DNA from: Fratercula arctica
Lineage: Eukaryota; Chordata; Aves; Charadriiformes; Alcidae
Assembly: GCA_947846985.1 (NCBI GenBank)
Contig: CANTUZ010000005.1
Span: forward strand, 48,945,389-49,009,388
Direction of reading: 5' to 3'
DNA length: 64,000 nt
The notes beneath the pieces were generated by a model. The model searched no databases and was not told the DNA's origin. It saw only the letters and a list, made by a program, of their open reading frames with translations. The position numbers and the translations under genes are program-made. Shown in pieces: positions 1 through 12,700 of this stretch. The stretch's first letter is position 1. Each line of letters begins with the position of its first letter.

Positions 1-650
1 GCTTATGTTGTTAAGTGAGCAGGATATTATGAAATTGCATTGATCTATGTAAGGTAGCTATTGCAGCACAGACACATTTATTTTATCCTACGTAATAGCA
101 AGTATTACTGACGATTCTACAACTAAGCTGGTTTTCTACCTCTGTCCCAAAGGAACGATCCGGGGCTTTCCACTCAGAATCATTTTTTAACATTTTCTGG
201 TCTTCACAATTTTCTGTTATCATAACTAAAGCTAAGAGGATGTACACTATGTACAACAGTTAACTGTAGTTATTAAATAGACACCTCATTCTCTCTCTCT
301 CAAGGTCTTTTTTTTTTTTTTTTTTTTTTAATATGCTCTAGAAGACATTCAGGCTTGTGCTTAAATCCTCATTCTTTTAGCAATACCGTAGATATTTAAT
401 GTATTCACCTCGTACTAACAATTTCATGGTGATTCTTATCTGACTGTATCTGACTGTTACAGTAAAGACAATAATAAAGGAAAACACCCTCCCTTCTGTG
501 GAACAGCCAGAGAAAGAGGTCCAAACACATCTGTGCTGTTGATTACTAGTTACATCCATCCTCTCCAGAAAGAAAATGCTCATTAAGACTTTAGTGTGAA
601 AATTTACAAATATAATTGAAAAAAAAAAAAAAAAAGAAATCAACACTTGC
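1..650 (-). other. TTC17: TTC17 intron 12, partial (left edge of window)
   Basis: No exon is visible. The stretch is AT-rich, with a T22 run at 308-329 and an A-rich run near 619-635. On the gene strand the former is an A run and the latter a T run. Confidence 0.75.
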
Positions 651-766
651 CTGAATCCCCTATTTTCTGGAGGCAGGAAATAAGTTGGCAGTTCTTCTGG
701 ATCAGGAATTTTGGGGAAAGATTTCATGCAGTCTGATCGATGAGGCCAAAGAATATGCTGTTTTTC
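651..766 (-). CDS. TTC17: TTC17 coding exon 12 (residues 492-529)
   Basis: The exon encodes [20 protein letters not shown] and then [18 protein letters not shown], plus two bases of Arg530. [11 protein letters not shown] matches mammalian TTC17. The exon ends at AG|GCAAGT, an exact GC-type donor consensus. The expected human-like residue at this junction is Arg (AG|A or AG|G), which needs the GC donor. Exon 13 is beyond the left edge. Confidence 0.9.
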
Positions 767-3700
767 CTAAAGGGAAAAGTAATTATTTTTTATTATTTTC
801 TCAACATTTTAAATATTCTAATTAACAAGCTAATAAGAACATAAGGAACAGCCTGGAGTAAAAAAAGAGCAGAGATCTATTAAACTATTATCTTTTCTGG
901 AGTAAAAGCAGTTCCATTTTCTATCTTTACTCAGCTGTACTGCTTTATTTGCAGCAGAGGTTTGCAAAGGTACCTAAGAACAACCCCCTCTGCACTGTAG
1001 CAGAGTTTCAAATGATGGGGAACTGGTACAGAGAAACTACAGAAATGCTTATGTGTTGAAGAAATTCGCTACATTCTGAAGTGCTGCCATACATCAAACC
1101 TGCAGCCCAAATGCTAAGAAGTTTCACATAAATAAGGAGAAGGTTCACTCTTCCACAGCTCCTCTTCACTCACTCTATTGGATTCTACACTCCACACTGA
1201 AACGACAGAACGAGCAACAGGGGAAGACTGCAAGGACTGGCTGTGGTCGCTTTGGTTTGCATGAAGATCCAAATTCACCGATGTCATACTAGATGTTGAA
1301 GAGTCTTCACCAAACTAGAAATGACAGAAACCCAATATTTAATAAGGAAAATGTATAGTATATTACTGGCTGAATTTCTGCACGTTATTTTCCCCCCTTC
1401 ACCATTTACGTTATGTTAAGCCTCACTGATGAGCTGAAATTTGGGTAGCAGGAAAAAAATGTAAATTTAAGCCTCTTGATCCACTCCACAGAAAAGTAAT
1501 ATTCATGTTGTAAGTCAGTCAACAATGAAAACACAAGTGCAAATCACCAAAAAGATGTTAAAGCTACCAAGCAAACATTCCTAACACACCACAAACAACA
1601 TCTACGTATCTAAACTGCACAGCTGTAGTTCAAGTCAGAGTTACTAAGACTCATGGCTTGCAAAATTATCTTGATAATCTGAATTTATAATTACTATAAC
1701 AGGAAGAACATCTAAGAAGAAAAAACAGCATAATTAAAATAATTATTCCTGTTTCTTAAACTAGTTAAGGGGAAACTCCAGAACACATTCCACATAGCAA
1801 AATAAATTAAACCATAATCTTTATCTGTAGTTCTAACACAGCAGCAGTGTTGCCTGGGTGGCTTTCGTTATGGATTTTCAGTATTAGTATACACCCTGCT
1901 TCCAAAACTTCTCAATATTGCTGTATCAGATTTCCTTGGTACACTGTGTAATTCAAGATATGCAATCAGCAAATACTCACAAAACCAGGCTAATTTTTGG
2001 GCTGCAAAAGCACTCACTAGATTCAACACCACTGAGCTCTGCACTCCCATTTGTTAATTGCTTATGGCAGTTTTGTGCTCCCTTCTGGTAGGAAAAAGAG
2101 ATTAAATTGGGAGGAGCATGCAAAAATTGCCTGGCTTGAGTCATACAACAGTGTAATAAACAAAAAAATATTATGATCCATTTTATGTAGTAGAACTAAA
2201 TGATTGATACAATATTATTTTAAAAACACTTTTAAGCTGTTATATTGGAGTATTCTTTCCGCTAAAGAATAACACTTGTTCCATATACCACATGCACAAG
2301 AGTGCGTAAAACCTTAGAAAACCTTTGCCTCTTCATTAACATTAGCTGCCTAATGCTTTTTCTTGTCCTCTCTAAAGGAAACTAAACTGGAAAATTAAAC
2401 ATGTTACGCTCCTGCTAGCATGCCTGAAATGTAGTAGTATCTTTATGTAAGAGAAAGCTGTAATTCCTCAAGTGAGGATTCTTGTACTTCTTAGAAAGAA
2501 ATACATGGCTGTTCTACGCAGGCTGAAAAAGCAAAGGAGTCAATATAGAAGTAGCTGGTATCTCACAGGAAACTAAGACTTTGGACTAAAATAAAGTTTT
2601 TCAACTCAAATAACTCTAATGGTTCTCTTTTCTAAGTAAAACAAAGTCTTATACAATAAACCCTCGAAGTTTCTATAATCCACAGTCAATCTCGGCTTGT
2701 ATTTCTAGCAAAAGAAACTAGCATTAAATATTCCACTCTCTGGAAAGCAGACTAAATGAATTCTCACTATAATTACCACACCCAAACCGTACCCCCTTTG
2801 TCAAGCCTCAAAAAAAATTGAACTATTTTGCTAATAAGGCAAATGTGATGCAACTTAAAGGAGTGGTATTAATTCACAGACAAACCTGAACATATTCCAC
2901 ATTTTCAAAAATGTCTCCACGGTGATAACGAACAGGCTGGTCCCACTGGCAGTGCAAGCTATGCTGCTGATTGCCCAGTCTACAAATCTGATGGTTCCCT
3001 GCAGAGCACAAAACATTTTTCTGCTATGTAAGTCAGGATTCCGAGGAGACAGAGACAGCATGCAGTCAACCCCCCACCCTCAATTTGGTCAATCCTTTTT
3101 ATTTATTTAATCAGCACAGAGAAAATTCTGTCTTCAAAAGACTCAAAACCAACCCTGTTCAAGAACATATGGCAATCCCTTGCTTTAATAAGCAAAGCAC
3201 AACAGCCATTCAGGGCCACCTTACTATATAAAGAAGTTACATCCCCACATTAATCTGAATACATGCAATTCTTCATTGCCATAAAGAGCATGAAGTCTAA
3301 AAAGTTGTACCTAATTGAGCTTCTTTTGCCATCTGTGTCTCGTGAATGATGTTCCTCAAGATTTGTTCCTCCTGGATGAGCTTGTACTTGTCTAAAACAT
3401 CTTGTTGCCTAAGGTAATGGTCATGTTGCTTTTGATATTCCTTCAATTCATTTAATGTTCGCTGAAGTGATCTTGAAAATTCAACAGTAGAAAAGATTTA
3501 CTTTGAATGCTTTTAAAAATATCAGCTTTTTCCTACAGTGTTGCACAATATCAACTTTGGGTTTATTAAAGTATTCTTATGAATAATTTTATTGCATAGT
3601 CAAAGAAATACAGAAAGTTGAAAACCATTATTCTATTTGAAATGTAAATAATTGCTGCAACAGAACAATAGAAGTGAGATTGTATGAATTGCCACTAGGA

Positions 3701-6700
3701 TGCTTCTTTAGTTACCTATGCTGGGCTTCCAATTTTTGCTCAAGTTTTTGCTGACACAGGACAGCATGCTTCCTTTTTACAGCTTGCTCAAACCCTGGCT
3801 TGGCCTGTAGAGCATGATCGTAACACAGGACCGAGTGGTTGTACTCTCCAAGCATCTGAAGAATGACCGAGAGAGAGAATTAGCCTTTGTTCAGTAATAT
3901 TTAATAAAAAATATTCCATTTTTAAAGAAGTCATTAACTCAAATTTTAATTTGTGGTAACAAGCAGCCTGTTGTTTCTGAAACTCAAGCCACTATATCTG
4001 CTAAAGAAAGACTGCAGAATTTCCCTGTGATTTATTTCTAAGCACAGATAAAAATCTTGGCTAAAAGACAGACTTTTGGATGACAATATCTTGACAGAAT
4101 CTTAAACATTAAGTGTGAAATGCATGTGGAACACCAGATACATTGTAAAAGAGTAAAGCATTACAAGTAAAGCCAGAAAGATGAAATAGTATTCGGTTTT
4201 CTACAAGCCTTGGAAAATAAAGATAGTATTTACTGCATAAATATTTCCCAAAGTGTAATAGCTGGTAAAGAAGTCACTGTAATCCAGAGCTGCATGGACC
4301 ACAATAGCTGCATCTGCGGAGAAGTGAGCCCGGTGCAGAATATTTGCCAAATTTACCAGTGCAATATCTTTATTTTGCCTAAAAGAAGAAAGGAAAAGAA
4401 GAAAAAACAGACATTAAAAGAAGGTCAGACTGTGTAAGAATCACGTACAAGGATATATTCATTCTTCAGTCACACAGTAAATATGTAATTTGATAGGAAA
4501 ATGCCTAAACTATACATATGCCTAGTATAGCACATAAAGACTAAGAACAAGTAACATGGATTATTCCTTAGGAAACAGCCTTAGAAACTAAAACCTATTT
4601 ACTAACTAGGATAACTAGAAATGTCATCTGAAAAGAAATCTGTATTAGCAATTCTTACCTTGAAGAAAAATGAAGGGCACGCATGGCACATTCTACTACT
4701 TGGTATGGCTCATTCTTTATTCGCCAGTAAAAAGAAGCCATATTATAGAGTACCCAGGAAGAAGAGTTCTGCAGTAAAGAGAAACAAATGAACTGTACTA
4801 ACTACTATGACATGAACTAAAAGGTTAACCAGGGCTTTAATTACTATGGGATGGAAAGCTGAGCTGTTGTCTAAGCTAAGTTATTCTCCTCCTCTGGAAA
4901 GCTGCCATTTCGCAATAGTTGTGAATGTTCAGGAAGAACGAACTTATTAAAGAACCAGAACTTCTGCCTTTCAGACAGGTAAAAATTCAAAATGAAATTA
5001 AATGAGAAGTGACAGTAGCTTAAGCATCAGCAGCTTAGCCGGAGTTTAATGAGAGTTTCTACATTTTGCAGGAAGGCATTTCATAAAAATATATACATTT
5101 CAATACTATTATTTCATCTTTGTTCTTTAAGTACCTGCATTTTTGTTTAAAAGCTCTTATTACCTTGACAGAGCAACGAACGTGGCTTGCCAGACCACAC
5201 AAATACAACAGTCATTAAAGATGACAGTAAGTATCTATTTACTGGCTTTGCTGATGCCTTCTCCTACCTCTGCTTACCTAGCAGAAAATGTTTTTAGTCT
5301 GCCTTTTGTAACTGAAATGTAAACCAAAAACATATGTGCAAAACTAGTACTGGATCTGATTGCATGAACAGGCATATCTAATCTTGTGAGACCTTTCTAT
5401 CACTCTTTTTGTGCGTACAGTAAGATTACAGTTTCATACCTTCATTAGCCCATCATAAATACGATGACCTATTTCCTCTATACTTCTTCCCAGCCTCCGT
5501 GATAAGTATGTGAAGATTGGATCTTCTTTAGGTAACAAGGGTGCAGAAAGATTAACTCTTTCTTGGACACCCTGAAACAAAAATTGAATATAGGTATTTG
5601 CTGACACTTTAACTAGAAGTAGAGAAACATAGACAAGAGCATGACTCCCAGGAAAACTTACAGCTTGATTATTTTACATTCCTATTATCCTTTTATATCA
5701 AGATCTTAGAGACTTAACAGGATAATGTCACCTTTGACAGATGAATAATATATTATTATTATAGATTATTATAGATTATTATATAGATGAATAATATATT
5801 ATTATAGATAGGCAAACACTAGAAACAGCCAAAAGCAGCCTCTGCTTATGAATGCGATAGGAGAAAAATTCATTTCTGGTAGCACTGCATACCTGGCAGC
5901 TATTGATTTCATTAATGACCACTGAAGCACTTAACTCATGTTTGTCAAGTTACATGCACACTATGAAAGTATCCCTATATCTCCTCTTCTCTTTCTTCCT
6001 TCCCCAACAAAACACATACTCCTTTCAAAAGTACATCCAGACCCAGGAACAGAGCTAGAGAACTTCGGTTCCTGTTTTGTTTGTATGAAAAATACTTATT
6101 TGTAGATGAAAAGTTACTTTAGAGACTTGTAATAAAATAAGTATCAAGATACAAGCACTAAAGCCGTGTCTGTGTTAGAAAATTTGCTCATACAATACTC
6201 TTGAAAAAAATAATTTTTGCATCACGCTTCCACTGGAACCTTTCTAAAGCAGATGAACTTTGTACTAGTAAAGAACGATTATCTCATCCTCTGGGTTAGA
6301 GCTTGGCATTCAGATACCAAAGAGACAGTCAAGTATGTTAGGAACTATTGAGAAGTCTGCAAACAATTTTCTGACCCTGGATCTTCATACAGTTTAATGA
6401 CCCTGTTCAGCACCCTCCAATTTTCAACTGAAACAATTCACAAGTTAGAATAATTTCCAATGAAAGCCACTATTTTACTAATGAAACATGTTATGAAAAC
6501 AAAATACTCCATTTTCCTAACACTGCTCTCTGCAATAAGGCAGTGAGAAAAGAGAAAAAAAAAATTCTCTCTAAAACAACAAAAGAGAAACAGGATCTGT
6601 GTAACTGATGGAACTGCCCTCCTATAAGCAGGTACTTTAAGCGGGGCATGGTTGTGGTTTAAAAAAGAGTCTGAAACAGTCTTGAAAGATTACAATACTT

Positions 6701-9700
6701 TTCAACCTTGACTGAGAACTGCCAGTAAGAGTTTTCTCTTCCTGAGGGGGAAAAAAACCCCCAAACATATTTGGATTTGCTTGCTTACCCGTAAGTGCTG
6801 AAAAGCATGAATGCTGTATGGAAGATCTAGAACTTTTGTACAGTCAGGCTGCTGCAGGTCTGGAGGCACTGGTGACTTTGTGTCTATATAGTCTTCAGGA
6901 CTGAGGACATAACAACATAACACAGCAGGCTCCAGATTAAAATACTGCTACAGTTCATAAGAGACAGTATTGTAGCTGACAGACACAGTATTCTGATTTG
7001 ATTGTTACAAAAATTCTGTTTTTGAGCATGTTAGACCATTTCTGATGTCTTCACAGATTTCAGTTGTATCAGGATGTCATCACTGGAGGATAAAGTAAAT
7101 ACATTTCTGTCTGCTTTAGAGAAAACATCAACATTTGGACAGCCTCCAAAACGTATCAGCGTCAACCTAGTGTATCACTACTATGATTAATGATCTATCT
7201 GCCAGGCAAATGGCAATGCATGCGGATTAGAAGACTCTTCAACTGAAACAAACAAACAAATCCCAAGTATTAGTGAGAAGCCCAAATGAACGTATCTGAG
7301 GATAAAATTAATCTTTTTCCCACTTCAAGTACTCATCTGATTACATTAAAAAAATAAAACTAGAAAAACAAAACAGTCCATCCTGAAGATAAATTACCAA
7401 TGAAGGCTGAATGTCGAGCAGACTGTCCACACATCCTTTATTTGCTAAACACAGCAATATGTGCATGACCAGAAGGTTCAACAGCTTGGTAATCAACAGA
7501 ATTTCATTCAAATTTAAGTCAAGACAGCTCCCACTATGAGAAGTGTATCTATCTCAAAATACCCAAAGCATGCTCATGCAAATTCAACCCCCTTCTACAT
7601 GTTGCACTGCAGTTTAATTCACGTGTCTGGTCATATCAGTACAGAGTTACAGTGGCAGAACTGACTAGGAGGCTGGGAACAGAATGGAGAAGTTTCAGGA
7701 TAGGGCATGGACAGTTTGGGGGAGACAGCATTTCTGTGTTGTAACCTTTTGTAATTAGTGGCAAAGGTTGTTTCAATTTTCTTTCACACTAACACAAAAT
7801 AAAACAACTGACATATAAAGAACAGTCAGTGAATGTATTTTTCTTTTTAATTGCATTTAGAGGTTTTGTTGATTTTTTTTCATTCAGTAAAAATCTTAAA
7901 ATATAAAGCATCTCATTACCGGATATCTTTGCTCTCTAAGGTGATGTATGTGCCATCGTATAGATCTAGGTCCCCCAAGGGCACCTTTGCTTTAATGCAG
8001 TCCGGATCCTCTTTATTATGCCTTTGTTCCAGCCCTGTGTCTCTGTCCTCATTTTCCTCTATATGAATCTTTTGAGCAACTAACTGTTTCTGTAGGAATA
8101 AAAAAAAAGGAAACAGAAGAATGTATACTGATGAAAGCAAACACTATAGTTGCTAGGAGCTGAACAGTCCAACTTTTTCCTTAAAACAAAGTCCATTTGA
8201 AGGAAATCTAAAACACTGTAGGACATTTTTTTATTTAGATGGAATATAAACACTTTCATTAGAGATAATACGACTTTAACAGGCCCTTATTTCTCCTGCT
8301 GTACCTAAAAAGAGGGCTAATAGCATTCCAAATTCATGGTAGGCCATTCAGAAAAAGAAAAAATAGTTGTTAACAGTGTGTCAACTTTTCCATATTTGGA
8401 CCCTTTTCCTCCACTGTAAAACCTCATGGTTCATTACAGCCATTTTCAGAAGGGTGTTTTCAGAGCCTTTTTCAAAAATAAATGGGTTTGAAAATACTAG
8501 AGGTGACCTGCTCTCTGATGTGTCCTAGAAAGAGCAGTGGAAAGAAAGGCCCTAGAAACACAGAGAGGAGCACAGGGAAATTCACAGCCTACAGGCAATA
8601 CTCTAAATAGCAGCTATAACAAATCTAAGACAACACTTCTACAAACAGTTTTGGAATATAGCAGTCAGCTACAGAATCCAGTACCTAAATGACTTTACTT
8701 AAAAATGTTAGGATTTATAGATAACAACAGCGAATGATGTAGCTGGGGACAATGATAACCAATTGAGTAAACGTAAGGCACAAAATTCTTGAGATCTGAA
8801 GAATTCTTCATCCCTTCACTGAAGCATAATTATGCCAACCATGATTTCTGTTCCCCATCTAAATCTATCACTAAAAATCTCATACTTTACCTCCAGTTCT
8901 TTGAGGTAGTTAACTGTTGTTTCTTGTCTCATTAATATTACCAAATCATGTGGGTTCCTCAAGTTCATTGGTGAATCCACCTGCAAGACATTTCAACAGT
9001 TCATAAGGTAAGACATTCTCCCAATTAGAGCAATTTTACAAGGTAACAAGTTATGTTTGTTCAACTACAGTTTGCCTGTTCAGAGGTTTTCTGGCCACTC
9101 AGCATTCATATAATCTCCATATTTTAAATCTGTATTTCAAACAACATTGTGATTTGAGAATCCAATTCAAACGATGCTTTAATTTTAAACCTATTTTAGT
9201 TTATTCAGGCACACAAATTCTAAGCATAAGAGGCAAGTAAATTTATCACAAAAAAAATTACTAAGAGTACTGACTGCTGAAATACTAGATACCTTATATT
9301 GCAATCGCAATTTACCTTTTTTCTTTTATAGCTTTAAAATTCCTCTATCATGTCCCTCAATAGGCATAAAGTACTTCAGCTTCAAGTCAACTCCTCCATG
9401 CAACCAATTTAACACACGGGCCTAGAGTTAAGATCTATTGCCTTCAGGATTAAGTAAATGAACAAAATCAAGAGGTAAGCAGACAAAGACTGAAAACTCT
9501 GTTATAGAACACAGTGCTACAGCTTCCATAGCCATGCACAGGAGTTAGCAGCTCAATGAAGAGTGACATTATGGGTAAGTCACAGACAAAAGCGGTTACA
9601 GGCCAGACCTTTACTGGTCCGTAACTGGGCTCAGTGAGCTATGGCACTTCACTCTGCAGCTGAAATACCCCGGCCTCGTCCTCACACCAAATCAATTCTC

Positions 9701-12700
9701 CTGCCTGAGTGGGTGTGGGAAAGTCATTACAGTCGAGAAGGTGGTGTGTGAGCAGCTGAGCTGATCGGAAGGCTCACCTCCAGGGTTCCAGCCCCATTTC
9801 CTCCACTCTGTCAGTGTGACACCAGCTAGTCCTGCGTGCCAGCTCTGGCACCCACCAGGCTCTCTTGTGAGCTAACCCAAACTCAATAGTTGAACAGGAC
9901 ACAATCCCCTATCAGTTACTTTATCTGAACTAGTAAATTAAATTAGCTCATGGAGGATTCAATGAGTATGAGAAAAGAAGCAAGGAAATGGACAGGAGTA
10001 TATGATGACAAGGATGAGAGGAAGAAGGGTGACAAGGACAGCAAGATCTCCCATTTTTAACGCAATGACTGTTATGGTAGACAATCTACACCAAGTTGTT
10101 CCTGGATCTGCTCAGTTTCCATTCAAGCTTTCAGAATACAGAACTAGCTACTGCATAAAGATGTAAGCAGTATCTATGTGCTAGCGCTGATACCTCCACA
10201 TGGGCTGTCCACCCCCATGAAATCTGTGCAAACTTGGTGACATTACAATTTAATGGAAAAGTCTGCCATATACACACGTGCAGGAGAACCTCCTGAGCTC
10301 CAGCTCTTAATTTTTTGTCACCTTGATGAACAACTTGGACACGCTTCTGGGACTCTCTCTTATTGTAGAAAACTGCACCTCCAGTAGGAAAACAGCAAAC
10401 TTCCTGGTCATTTTAATGTGTCCTGTCAACAGATTAAGCCTTGGGCTATGTTCTCTTGGCTGCAAGTCAGATAAGAAGCTCAAATCTACTTTCTTTGGAC
10501 TACGGACTGTGAAGTCTAGATTCCTTGCAAGCCTCCCTACTGAGGGAGGCTACTGATCCTGTTGAGTAAGGATCCTATCCTCTAAGACACAAACATCTGT
10601 TCCCCACTACCTCAAAAAAAAAAAAAAAAAAAAACCCAAACAAAACCAACCCTAAAGGTGGTTTTGGATAAATCGGGTGAAGTATTCCTTTCTAAATCAA
10701 AAGCTGAACTACTTCTTTTAGCATGGAGCTGTTTTCGTGGATGGCTACCTACACAGTCCAGATACTTACACGTAACTAATTTTCTGCCTTAAGAAATTAA
10801 TTGCCTTAGATCATCAGATAAATAGAAAATAATAGATGCTACTGACACCAGCTAATTTTTACACTATGAATTTGGAAATTATGGATTTAACTGTTGCCAA
10901 TAAAGGGTATCCACAATGATTCAGAGAACCACAGAAAATACCATATCAAAAAACCTAATGATGTTGTTAGTTGAAGTATGAAAGTCTACAGCATTTTACT
11001 TACAGTCATATTTCTCATTTCCTCCTACAGGCCCCACCTCACTTTGAACTGATTGCATACAAAACGAGTTACGTACTAAACGTAGGACTTGTTCATGCCT
11101 CATTTGCTAAAGAAACTACTGTGGTATGTGCAAGCGAATGAGAGATGAATTTGCAAAGACAATAAGGCAAAGTTTTACTGTGTTTAAAGCATTTAATTGC
11201 CCATTCCAAAACAGCACTGTTCCTCTGACAACTAAAGGCTGCTTGCATGATACTACATGGACACTGAGAGCAAAGTCAACTATCAGCTCCACTTTCAATG
11301 ACAAACTGCACCTGGGGAGCGATTTTTTGCAGAAAGTTACACAGGCACCACCATTTAGAAAGTCTTACTCTGGAAGATGAAGGATCTCAACTTATCATTC
11401 ATCCAGAAACAGAACCCTATTCAGGTACAGCTTCTGTTTTTAATTTTCAATAAAACAGTCTCATGAGAGTTAGGTCTGAATTTAGTGTTTGGGAATTTCA
11501 AGAGTTATGTTACCAAACCAGCGTGCATGGGCTGACAGAAGCAATGCAAAAAGTACCAAATTCCTATCAACTATTACCTGGCAGCAGAAATCAAAGTGAC
11601 AACAACAGCCGAACAGTAATGTTGCTGAATTAATTCATGAAGTTATGTCAATCCACCAGGAAATAATCTCAAGTTAAGCAGCGTGCATATTTTTTTTTAG
11701 TCTTCAAATTTACACTTCCAGAATCTGACCTCTGATTGTCACGAGATAATGAGCACTTTCTAATAATAGCAAAACCCTTCAACCTAGTAGAAAGTTAATA
11801 TTATTAAATAACCTTAGCAGTCATTACCTAAGACCAATGCAGTGTGTAAGCATAAAGCTCTAAAACCAAAACTTCAGTAGTAAATCCAACCTTACACTTA
11901 TTTACATTTAATAATTTCTGATTCTGAAAGTTCAAGACTTCCATTGCAAGAAATTACCAAAGACTATTATTAGCTCCTAAAAATAAAAATCCAATTTAGG
12001 TGCAATAATTTCTGAGAAAGAATTTGAATGGAAAAATTTAGCAGCTACACTGGGCAATAATACAAGGTTTGCACAGGAAACTTGAGCCAGCACATCCAAT
12101 GCATTCAGAGCACTTTTGGCAGCTTGTAAAAGTGAGCCGAATATACTCTATCAGTCCTTATACTCTTCAGTTTATACATTTACAGTATAAGGCATTACAA
12201 AACAGTAATTGAGGAAATAAAAAGCATTCAGATCTACAAAAAAAATTTTATATGACACAAAGGAAAACAGACTCTTAACTGAAACCCACAGGAGACCTTA
12301 TGATATCATGCCTGCAAATGAAGAAAATAATGCCAACTTGGTCTTCAACAGGCATCAGTTTGGAGGATGATGGTGCTCAAACTTAAGAATTTCATAGAAT
12401 TTAAAGTGCAATATCACAATCTTGCTTAGACTGATGCAAAAAATCACCCCGCTGCCAAGTAGGGGATCCATCCCTTTTCTTACTACCTGTAATCTTGTAG
12501 CTTCACTGAGAAACAGGCCAGCCAATTCAGCTGAAAAATAACTTGAAAGATTAAACAATTAGTTTTCAGCCACATCAGCAGGCTAGTCTGAATCAGCCTC
12601 AGGTGAGCACTTCATCATCCTCCTCTCCATAGCGACAGCCACATGGCTCTTGAACTGCAACCTGTTCCTCTCAGATCCAGCCAGCAATACTGTCAAGATT

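Noticed and set aside
308..329. T22 run as the tail of a retrocopy
   Set aside because: No transcript-like body or target-site duplication was seen next to it. It reads as a simple homopolymer.
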